Shown piece by piece: positions 49,923 through 59,800 of a stretch of 64,000 bases of DNA (position 1 is its first letter; each line of letters starts with the position of its first letter). The stretch covers positions 169,892,438 through 169,956,437 of the forward strand of contig OX352773.1 of NCBI GenBank assembly GCA_947095535.1, given 5' to 3'. Source of the DNA: Poecilobothrus nobilitatus (lineage: Eukaryota > Arthropoda > Insecta > Diptera > Dolichopodidae). The notes under the pieces were generated by a model. The model did not search any database and was not told where the DNA came from. It saw only the letters and a program-made list of their open reading frames with translations. Both the position numbers and the translations under genes were made by a program.

Positions 49923-50113
49923 GGGCCCTCGGTGGCCTTGTGGGTAAGACTAGAGCGTATAAAATACGCTGTAAAGACCAAGGGAGTGTAGATTCGAATC
50001 CCACACACGTCGTAAGAGTTATTCCCCCTTACGACATGTACAGCCACGCCTGAATAGGAAAGACTGTGCTATTTCCTGTCCACATTTATGTGGCAGGGAA
50101 ATGCATTAAAAAA
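49923..50113 (+). mobile_element. tRNA-derived SINE, family S1, copy 2 (full length)
   Basis: Head GGGCCCTCGGTGGCCTTGTG with B box GATTCGAATCC, body CACACACGTCGTAAGAG, CCTTACGACATGTACAGCC, CACATTTATGTGGCAGGG, and A-rich tail. The 11-base target duplication AATWAGTTACA is at 49912-49922 and 50114-50124 with one mismatch. The best preserved copy of the family in the window. Within serpin C intron, sense orientation. Confidence 0.9.
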
Positions 50114-50209
50114 AATTAGTTACAATACAACGAAAGAGCATTAACTTTTATAAATTATTATTAAAATATTTACATTACATTTGTGTTTTGTAATGATTGT
50201 ATAATGTAC

Positions 50210-50310
50210 TCATTAAGTTAAGTTGGATGAGAGTGCCGATTACTCATTGAAGGGTTGACCTCCGTTGGATCCATAAATCTTCTTTTCGACATTATTCAGC
50301 TAAAATTAGA
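50210..50310 (-). other. Small unexplained island, possible short exon or RNA
   Basis: About 90 bases of ordinary composition amid AT-rich sequence. The minus strand has a 24-codon frame starting MSKRRFMDPTEVNPSM. It could be the exon of a nested gene, a small RNA or a remnant; nothing decides between these. Confidence 0.2.
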
Positions 50311-50814
50311 CAATATTTTAAATATTAATAAATACAAAAATTTAATTATTTATAACTAAACAAATATGAAATGTAAACAAATAATTTTTAACTCATATCT
50401 TATAACTCACAGATATTTAAATATCGTAAAACAAATAAACAATAATATAGAAATTTCAAAAGATAAAAATATAAAATTATAACAAATAGAAACAAATAGA
50501 ATTGTATCGATTAAACTTAAGCAATTTTACTTATGATAAGATCCTAGTACAGACTGACGGAGTAAATGAGTTCGAACTAATTGAGATCAATTATAATAAA
50601 TTCTGCTCAACATATTTCTACTTACATGTATACATTATCTATCTTATGCCTATTTTCATCTTATCCCTAGCATACCTTCCAATATGCGCATGTGGTGGAA
50701 AGAGGCTTAATAAAAGACTAACACTTTAACCATTAGCAAAAAACAAAAAGACAAAAAATTAAATATAAAAAAAAGATATTAAAGCAGATGATATATATTT
50801 TTTTTTTATTTCAG

Positions 50815-51196
50815 CTTAATATGAATACAATGTTTGATACTGAAGCTGATTTTCGTAATTTATTAGAAAGTCCTGAACCATTAATGGTATCTGATGCTAT
50901 ACATAAGGCATACCTTGAAATTAATGAAGAAGGTGGTGAAGCAGGTGCTGCATCAGGCAAGTATTCTTTATATATACATTTTTGTTTATGTTATTTTCAA
51001 AAAAAAAAAAAAAAATTTTTGAAAATCTCAAATGTTTTTTTATTTCTAAAAAAAAATATTTTTTTTTTATCTTACAGGTTTTAGCATTACATCGCGTATG
51101 GGTCCAATGTTAGTTAACGTAAATCATCCATTCTTGTATTTTATTAAATCAGAAAAAGATGAAATCTATTTTATGGGAAGATTTACTGGACAATAA
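50815..51196 (+). CDS. Serpin C, 3' part: hinge exon and reactive-loop/C-terminal exon
   Basis: Exon 50815-50956 (142 bases) starts after TTTCAG with LNMNTMFDTEADF, equivalent to the MGMKTMF start of exon 3 in A and B, and ends in the hinge NEEGGEAGAASG. Exon 51078-51196 continues from the split P7 Gly codon through FSITSR-MGPM to the signature VNVNHPFLYFI and the stop TAA at 51194. Counting from the hinge, P1 is Arg and P1' Met, a trypsin- or clip-protease-type bait. P14 is Gly instead of the usual Thr or Ser. The intron between these exons has a GC donor (AG|GCAAGT) with a normal AG acceptor. AATAAA signals lie at 51222 and 51238. Phase and length fit the core exon at 37268-38229 (412 codons in total), making a 12,585-base intron; an alternative is that these exons belong to a different or partly lost gene. 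Confidence 0.85.
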
Positions 51197-51239
51197 ATGA
51201 AACTGAAATAAGAAATTTTCGAATAAATTTATTTTAAAA

Positions 51240-53780
51240 TAAAGACTGTTACATCATTTTTATTATTATGTTTTTTTTTTTTTTGTTTTTATTTTTATTA
51301 TTTATTTAAGTAGAGACGTGGCGTTTTAATTGTTTTAAGTAAATTTATATTATATTTTATTTTTATCCAAAGTGTTAAACCAAAAAAGCAATTATAATAA
51401 TTTCATCTACATAATATCATTTTTTTTTTGTTTCAATTTTAAATAATTATTATTTTTTTTTTATATATAGAAAATAGAAATTCAACACTTTTTGTTAAAA
51501 ACAAAATTTATTCATTAAAAAATTTTGTCAGTTCTAAACAATTAATTTTTTTTATAATAAAAAAATTTATTTGTATAGGTACGTCATGTAAGATTAAACA
51601 ATTTTTATTTTTATATTTAAATGCTAATTACAGGTATATTATTATTAAAAAAAAAAATAAAAATAAAAAAACATGCTTGTCTAAGGTAAAAAAGGTGCTA
51701 CCACAAACAAAACAATATTTATTTAAATTTAATTTTTATATTAATGAAAAAATAATCTCAGATTATAAAACAATAATTAATTAATTGAATATACGATTTG
51801 TTAGGTCACTTTCTTTTTTGAAAACAATTTTCTTCGATTTACGTCGTAAATTTACGCTGCATGTATTGCACCGTTAATTTACTCTGTGGGAAAATATTTG
51901 CGACGTAAAACAAAATATTATTCTTTTTATATCATTTCTTCAAAAATTAGTTCCAATTTCAGAATAAAAAAAAGATTAAAAATGAGGCATATTCGAGAAA
52001 CGACTTAAATCGAAATGAATGAAAATTATTTTTGAATTTTGAATAGTTATAGTAAATGTAAAAACAAAAAAACTATGAAAACTCACCAAACTCACTCGGC
52101 AAAATCTATATAAAATAAAAGAAAAATCAAGAATAACAATTTTAGAGTTTTTACCGAAACGAGAACTTAACAAAAAAAAAACAAGGTTACAAATGAAACG
52201 CAATTAGCAGCAATGGATAAAATTAGTTGCACCTTATTAATTAATTTAACCCCTTACAGCAAAAAAGTGAAAAAAAAATTTAAATCTAAATAATATCATA
52301 AATATGATGAAACGATTAATATAAACTTGTAACAAATTGTGTTACCTATAATAAAACCGAATGAAATTAAAGTAAATTGGCTTTATTTAACTTTGAAATT
52401 TAAAATAAGACCAAAACTCCGAATTTTTAAATTCTTGTCATATTTCCATTTTGATTATATTTTCCTAATTTTGTTTTTTAAATGGGCAAATAATTGGAAT
52501 GTTTTTTCCAGAAAAATTTGTGAAAAGTAAATTTATTAAAACAAATTTCTATATAAATATTTAAAAGGGTGGATGGATTCCGCTTTCAAACCCCCTAAAC
52601 AAATTATTGTAACCCTGATTTTGTAACCTTTATATAATCTATGTTTATGTATACATATATGTAAAATCACTAACTAGGAAGGATTTTAGAGTTAAAATTA
52701 AAAACAGAGTTAGAATTATTACCTGATAAAAAATATTTTTAGCTAAATTTCTTTTTCATTTTGGCATTATTTCTTTTTTAAAAAATGAAATAAAGTCGAA
52801 AACAAAAAGTTCATAATTTTGGCTTCATTTCAAATGTGAAATTAAAATAAATCTAAGAAAGTATCTTTCGGTTTTATTTAATTCAGTTTTATTTCAGGTG
52901 ATTACCACCTGGTACGGTACTTCACAAATTTTATTTTTAATTAAAAATAAAATGTTGCAAAATTTTTGTAGTATACAAATCTTTTGATTATATCACATGA
53001 TTCAATATTCTACACATTTAAAAGTAGATCTAATTTTAAAAGTTTTAACAAAAGCAAAAAAAAAAAATTAATCTCAATTAATCTAATTCTAAAAATAATT
53101 TTAATTTTAATTAAAATCAATAGTATCTTTTTAATTGGGACAAAATATGTAATTTAAAACGGTATAATTAATATTTATACAACTATTTTCAGATTTTGTA
53201 TTTTTATAAAATAGATGTTGAAGTATTTATAAAACTTTTATACTATAAAACTTTAGTATATTACAGCTTTGTTATTAGAAAAATTTATTTAATGGGAAAT
53301 TCCATTCATATAAATAATTAAATTAATTATTTCAGTTACATTTTATTTTGTCACTAAATAATTAATAATAGTTGAATATGTATTGAATATAACACAATTT
53401 ATTTTTTAAAATATACTCCAAAATAATATTATTTTTATTTCATTACATTTTTTTTTATTAAATTAAAAATGATAAATAAGATCCGATCCTCTGAACCAAA
53501 TTGAACTATAATCAATCTTAATATACAAAGAAAATATGGCAAAATGTTATACTCACTCTCCACAATAACGATACCAGAGAGGTATCAGTTAATTATTTAT
53601 TGAGCAATTTCACCTCTTAATCAATTATTGAGCTTATAATAATTAATTAATGGGCGAAAAAAGAAATACCATGGAACTTATGTGTCAGAAGTACCATACC
53701 ATACCAGTTGCATATATGTATAAATAATATGTAAAAGTTTTTTTTTATTAAAATATGGATTTTGTAAACTGCGTGTATTT
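51240..53780. other. Intergenic region downstream of serpin C
   Basis: Rich in poly-A/poly-T and (TA)n. A short piece at 52560-52640 matches the repeat at 160-700. No gene, RNA or bounded element is recognised. Confidence 0.5.
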
Positions 53781-53785
53781 GTTTA

Positions 53786-54665
53786 TACAGGGTGCCCATA
53801 GTCTTCCTTAGAATGAATAATCTGAGATTTTGAGACAAAAAAAATGTATAGAAGATGAAATTGGGTGGTTTATTTTCACTCTTTTAGAAGTTATGCGTCT
53901 CTTTGACTGATTTTCAACTCCAGTTTAGTTTTAATTCTATAAAATTTGAACCAAATGAAATTGACATAAAAATAGCATAGCATTCTAAAAGGTTATTACA
54001 GTATTTTCAGATATTACTCTAAAGGTCTTTAGGTCAAAAGTTAGTACCAAAATTTCAGTTAAAGCAATTAATTTTATCAAAAAGATAATGGTATTAGCAT
54101 AACATTTTTTAGCACAAATATATTAATATTATTTTACTTTTCTTATACTGCATTTTAAATAGATACACAAGCACTTTTCTATAGTTTAAAAATGTTGCAA
54201 GTTATAGAGTAAAAATTTTACACATTCTGATAAAAGAAAAAAAAAATTAATTTCATAAAGTACTTAATCACATCATAAAGTAAAAATCAAAATTAATTAT
54301 TTAATTCAACATCACTTTTGTTTTATTTTAAGGCAAAACTGGTTTTCCATTTACACAAAACATTTAATATTTAGAACTATGATAACAAGGGGTGTCGGTG
54401 GCCTAGTGGGTAAGAACGTATAAAATACGCTATAAACACCGAGGTAGTGTTGGTTCGAATCCCACACACGTCGTAAAAATTATTCCACCTTACGACATTT
54501 ACAGTCAAAAAAAAAACTATGATATCAACTTAATAAAAGGATAAGAGAGAAACTTCTAAAGATGTGAAAAAAGACTCACCCTCCTCTCCATACAATTTTT
54601 TATTTGTTTCGACATCCATGATCTCCTATTTCAAGAAAAGGCATTGAGAGTCGGACACTCTGTAT
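53786..54665. mobile_element. Mariner/Tc-like TIR element with nested SINE
   Basis: Left end TATACAGGGTGCCCATAGTC (53784) and, on the minus strand, right end TATACAGAGTGTCCGACTC (ending about 54667) are inverted copies preceded by TA, the target of Tc1/mariner-type transposases. ACAGGGTG starts are frequent in such elements of insects. No transposase is present. A SINE sits at 54389-54515; without it the element is about 740 bases. Moderately sure, because the terminal repeats are short. Confidence 0.5.
54389..54515 (+). mobile_element. tRNA-derived SINE, family S1, copy 3 (3'-shortened)
   Basis: Head GGGGTGTCGGTGGCCTAGTG with a perfect B box GGTTCGAATCC and body CACACACGTCGTAAAAA, TTACGACATTTACAG, then directly poly-A; the last 60 or so bases of the family are missing. 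The 13-base target duplication ACTATGATAWCAA is at 54376-54388 and 54516-54528 with one mismatch. The A-tail on a shortened body suggests priming inside the body. Confidence 0.9.
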
Positions 54666-55494
54666 ATATTACGTTCTGTTATTTTTCTTATGCAACATAT
54701 ACTACAAAAACTATATGCATTCCGGAAATAAAAAAAATAGCCAACTTAATGTCTGTTGAATTTAATAAACGGTACAAAATGTACTATAACGGTCGTTCGA
54801 TAAACAATGCTTCAAAAGACCGAAACTATCATTTATTCAAAAGTTTCATTTTTTATTATGTTTTATTTAAAAGTTTTTGCTTAAGGGGTGTGAATATTTT
54901 GTAGCTTGAATAAAAAATTAAATTTTGTGAAATTTAACTATGGATGAACAAAAAAATGAATCTAAATTATCTTAGGAATAGTTTAAAAAGTGATAAAAAT
55001 AATAATTGTAATTGGGTTTAAGAAATTTCTAAATTATGTTCCAATGAACTTCCTGCAAGTGTCAAAAAAAAACTTTCTATTTGCAAATAACCCTAAACCC
55101 TTTTCTAATAAACTTTTCTATTGCACAATCTTTTATTTTCAACCTCAAATTTCACCTGTTAGCATAATTTAGACAAATTGTAAACTTTTCATCAAAACAA
55201 ATATAATGCCTAAACCATTACCTACAGCATTTTCTAAACCCAATAATTGCGAAAGTGAAACTACTTATCTCTTTACGCTTTAATTACTGTGACAGCTGAA
55301 ATACAACACAATAAAAATATATGTATCTTCAAATGTAAAAAAAAATCCTGAAAAATATCTTATTTTCATCACGATGCTTGGTTTTCATTCTGACAGTTTC
55401 GATATTTAAATATTTTAACATTAAAATTTAATTAATTAAAGTTTTGTCTATTATTAATTTGTTTAATAAATTAATGTTTTACTGTTTTAATGTT

Positions 55495-56195
55495 TACAAA
55501 AAATTTTGAAAAAATGTGCTAATTAGTTTCACTCTGTCCGTTTGTCCATCAGTTCGTCTGGGTGTTTACAAAACTTCTACACCGTTTGAAATAAAGCAAT
55601 GAAATTCTAACTAAGGATAGGCATCGCTAAAAAAACTAATTTTGTGGAACAACTTATTTCTGTAGACATATCCGTTACGTAGCTACAGCCCTACAAAATT
55701 CAAAAAAGCCCTATCTTTAAATTGTTATAACACTGGTTCTAAAAATTATATTTTAAATCTAGAAACGCCAAACAATAGTTGATTTTATAAACTTTATAAA
55801 TATAAATAAAATAAATATATGGCTTTGCTATGTGGTATTTTGATATACCGTTATGTGAAACTCAATTTTTGCAAAAATTTGGACGTGTTTTATCTTTCAA
55901 ACGGTTCAGCATCTAAAGCTGGAAATTTTGAGAGGAGTTAAACCTTTGGAAATAAGTATGAGTCATTTCAAGAAATATTTTTGTGTCTCCCCTCCGAGGA
56001 CAAAAACTAAATATTCGCTATTTTTAAACACCTGTAACGTGGGCACTTGTGCAAATTTTTTTTGAAGTATTATGCAAAAATTACAAGCTCCAACATTATA
56101 TTTTTGTTTGTGTTAATAATTTTTCTTAATAATATAGGGTTACCTTATAATTGACAAAAGTGTGATTTAATTTTTCTCAATTTTTTCTTATTGTT
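55495..56195 (+). repeat. Dispersed repeat family R, copy at 55.5 kb
   Basis: Landmarks: TTTCACTCTGTCCGTTTGTC, GTGTTTACAAAACTTCTACA, ATCCGTTACGTAGCTACAGC, AACGCCAAACAATAG, TACCGTTATGTGAAACTC, CACCTGTAACGT and ATAGGGTTACCTT. The next copy follows directly and repeats the same order, so the two may be a tandem pair. The preceding stretch 54670-55490 is AT-rich with nothing recognised. Confidence 0.85.
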
Positions 56196-56199
56196 TATA

Positions 56200-59100
56200 C
56201 CCGTACGATAGGATCGGGTATAATAAAATTACTCCTCCGTTTGTAACACCTCGAAATAAGCGAGCTAGATATACCTTCAAAGGTATGGATCGGATCAGAA
56301 AAAAATTCTAAGACTTTTGAGCCATGTCCGTCCGTCCGTCCGTCCGTCCGTCCGTCAGCACGCTAACTCAAAAACTAAGAAAGCTAGAATCTTGAAATTT
56401 ACACAAAATATTCTGGGAGTAATTTGTAGGTTCCCTATTTTTTTGGTTGAGTTTGGACCAAGCCTTAGGGTAGCTCTCGAACACCTAACTTTTAGATCCC
56501 CATATTTTTTTTGCAATAGAGCTATGAAATTTTAACTACTGATAGATCTCACAAAAATATTAATTTTATTTTTTATAACTTTTTTTGTAGCCCCATCCGT
56601 TACGGAGCTACAGCTCCCCAAAGGTTCAAAAAAGCTCTATATTTAAATTATTATAGCACAAGTTTTATAAGGTATATCTTCATTTTGAAAACGCCAAAAG
56701 ATTACTACTTTTATTAGATTTAAAAGATGTATACAATAAATATATATTTGTCGCATACGGTGTCTAAATTTACCGTTATGTGAAACTCAAATTTTGCAAA
56801 ATCCTTTAACCCTTCTATCTTCTAAACGGTTTAAGTTGGAAACTTGAAATTTTGACAGAAGTTAGATCTTTGAAAATAAGTATGAGTTATTTCAAAAATT
56901 TTTTTTGTATCACTCCCCGTTTAGGAGCTGTAAGGGGTCAAAAACTGAAAATTTCGTATTTTTAAACACCTGTAACTTGAACACCTGTTAAAATTTTTTT
57001 GAAGTAATACACAAAAATTAAAGCTTCAACATTATACTCTTATTTCTGTTAACATCTTTTTTTAATAATATAGGGTTACTTTATAATTGACGAAAGTGTT
57101 ACTTGATTTTTTCAAATTTTCTAACAAATTTCTTTAACGAATTTTTTGCATTTTGTTTTACTCGATAATTTGAAATTGTTGAGGATATAATGCGTAGTAA
57201 ATCTATAATATAATACACAAGATGTTGGCGAGACCTTGCCAACATGTAAAAAAATATATTTTATATCTATAATAAAACACTTACACTGAATGTAAACTAA
57301 ACTGGCAATGATGATATTTCTGTATATTTATTTAATAAGTTAAAATTTTATTACCAGAGACACAAATCTTTGACTCAAAGTATTATCAAGAGACACAAAC
57401 CGTTCATTAAAAATATAAATAAATTTAGTAAATATTATTACCCGAGACCAAATTTTCCACTAGAAGTATTATCAGAGACACAAACCGTTCATTAAAAGTG
57501 AGTACAGTCAAAAAAGGAAAAGTACATACTTAAAAAACACACATTTTCAATAAAAATAAATTCAGCAAATTTTAAATTTTTAAATTTGACCGCCACATCC
57601 ATTATGAACTGGTCGCAGCGGTAAATTAAAAATAAATTATTAATCGTCTGTTGGCGTTTTCAATTTTTGTTTTGGAAAAAAAAAATAAAAATAGGTACTC
57701 TTAATAAAATCAAAACGCCTGAAAGTAAAAAAGTGAGAGTGAGCAAAGTTTATAGTAAACCTCATATTTATAAGAAAAAAATAATAGGCCGATTTTATTC
57801 TTGATTTTGTTTTCATTAGTATAAAAGTTGGTAAAAGCTTCGTAACATACTTTAAAATAGTTTTGTTTATTTAGGTTGAAATTTAGACTTTAAAGCTAAA
57901 TTCTCGGTATAACTGGTATAACATAAAATATTCGAAATTTTTTTTTTAATATAAAATTCGGCAGACTTAAATAATTATATTTCATAACAGAAGTCAGAAA
58001 TTTACTAAATATTATAGAAACGGATATTTTTCTTAACAAAAAAAAAACGAACATAGAAAATATCATTTTAGAAGCCTTCTCTCACAATAGATTCATAATT
58101 TTGTACTAATTTATTATTAGACCATTAAATTAAAAAGCTGTCGAAAACAACCGTCACAAAAAAAGCCCCCGAAAATTTATGAAATTTCATTATCACAGAC
58201 ATGAATCTTATATTAAATATACCAAAGACCTTTAAATTCTTCCAAAGTACATTTAAATAAAATAAATTCAGCAAATTTTTTTCAAGCAAAAGAAAAATAA
58301 ACGCAAAAGACTTGAAAGTAGTTTTGGTAATTAAAGTAATTTCGCGGCGAAAACAACTGTTTTTCATCGACATAAAAATTTTTTTTTAAAACTAAAGAAA
58401 AATAGAGAGTAAAACCAGGTAAAACTTTAACAAATATTAAAATTATTTCGATTATTGGGATTGTTTTAAATGTAACAAAAAAAAATATGTCGTAGCGGTT
58501 GGTGTTGGTTGGTTTTTCGCCGGTTTTTATTGTGCACTTCATACATGTGTTTTGAGCTTGGATCATTTTTTCTCAATGATTAAAAAACTGTCAAAAATTA
58601 CCGCTACGAAGAAACGGCGAGAAAAAATTTATAAACTGTACCTAACATTTTTAATTTTATGTGTTTAGATTTGTTTTATGTTTTTTTTCTATTACAAGTA
58701 AGTAAGTGATTTCAACGTTTTTTTAATGGTGCTGATATAAAAATGAAATTTTTAGGTAGTTTATTAAGGGAGTCAGTATGATAACGTAAATGTTTTTGAA
58801 TCTATAGAAATTGTGCAATTGCACAGGCGATTTTCTAGTAAAAATGTAAATAAATAAACAACATAACGGTTGCTTGAAGAATTTTTATTTATATGATATT
58901 AATATATATACATACTTATATAATATCATGTTTATTTACATATCGTATATGTCACTAGTGAATGAATGATAAGAGTATATATGTATATTATATAGCACCG
59001 TATTTACATACATATATGTATTTTATTGTACTTATAAGAAATTATTCTGTCAATGGAATATTTAAATATAATATAATATAATATTTAAAATTATATTTAC

Positions 59101-59420
59101 TATTTTGTACTAAGTAAATTTAATATACATTTACCGCTTAGTATTAAATGGTACTATAGAATATTTGAAAAAGTTTTGGATTGATAATCGTTATGTGAAA
59201 GGTTAGAATCTGCTTTTGAAGAATGTATAAACATATAGTTTGAATATATGTACAAACCATAGTTCTAGAAATTATAAAATTCACCCAAATTATTTTAAAA
59301 TACTAAAATATTAAAAAAATAATATTGTGAGCAGAGTGACAGGCTGTGAACATACTAACAGTTCGTACGGGTATCTAAGGGTTGACAAAGGCAACTGTAT
59401 TCTTTCTCGTTTTATTATTA
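56200..59420 (+). repeat. Composite repeat of family R, with hairpin end and Helitron insertion
   Basis: The left end TATACCCGTACGATAGGATCGGGTATA folds on itself. Next come GGTATGGATCGGATC, a (GTCC)n run (56325-56352), the body with TACCGTTATGTGAAAC (56771) and CTCGATAATTTG, then the Helitron at 57202-58838, then the rest of the repeat (ATAACGGTTGCTTGAAGAA at 58863) to a right end near TTTCTCGTTTTATT (59404). The right end on the minus strand resembles the left end of family T (GAGGAA, GTCAACTCT, GATACCCGTA), so R and T may share a terminal architecture. Another fragment with GTCCGTCCG is at 59588-59780. Confidence 0.8.
57202..58838 (+). mobile_element. Non-autonomous Helitron, copy 2
   Basis: Same 5' end TCTATAATATAATACAC, subterminal hairpin ATGTTGGC/GCCAACAT, 3' palindrome TGTGCAATTGCACA and CTAG end as copy 1, again between A and T. 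It is 1637 bases, differing from copy 1 by small indels and scattered substitutions. The empty version of its insertion site is preserved in the paralogous repeat near 25520-25560. No helicase or Rep frame. Confidence 0.88.
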
Positions 59421-59587
59421 TTCATAATATGTATTAATAAAATACGTAATTTATATTATTATAAATTTATTTTCCAATATATGTATTTACTCTTTACTCT
59501 ACGCTTATTATGGAATATTTTATTTTTTTAAATTTGGAAATGTGCTTTTTTGAGAACCCTTGGTTTTTTCCACTACTTGTTTATAAT

Positions 59588-59800
59588 TATACCCATACGA
59601 AAGTAGTTCTCATGATATAATAAAATTGTCATTACGTTTGTGACACCATAAAAAAGACGAAATATATATATATATTCTTGGTAAAAATCAAATTCTGAAT
59701 CGATTAAGCCATGTACGATTGTCCGTCCGCACGTTAATTCAAAAACCAAAGGAACTAAAATTCTGAAATTTTGACTAGGTATTTGATCTTTATAAAATTG
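59588..59800 (+). repeat. Fragment of composite repeat (GTCCGTCCG type)
   Basis: Has TATACCCATACGAAAG, TAATAAAATTGTC, GTTTGTGACACC, GATTAAGCCATGT, GTCCGTCCGCACG and AAAACCAAAGGAACT, in the order of 56200-56400. Degraded; ends in AT-rich sequence. Confidence 0.65.

Larger units (their letters stand above)
38230..50814 (+). other. Giant intron of serpin C (between core and hinge exons)
   Basis: The equivalent intron is 217 bases in serpin A and 157 in serpin B. Here it is 12.6 kb and holds a hAT relic (40715-41286), two SINEs (42586-42766, 49923-50113), a dispersed repeat (45600-46262), a TIR element with a higher-order tandem repeat (46789-48996), and long AT-rich tracts with no recognisable content (38230-40200, 41300-42580, 42780-45590, 49000-49900). 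I found no further serpin hinge or loop exon in it on either strand. The one-gene reading is an inference from phase, strand and exon complementarity. Confidence 0.6.

Noticed and set aside
56325..56355. (GTCC)n run as part of a CRISPR-like or telomeric array
   Set aside because: It is a simple microsatellite within a dispersed repeat and recurs at 23815 and, inverted, at 48839.
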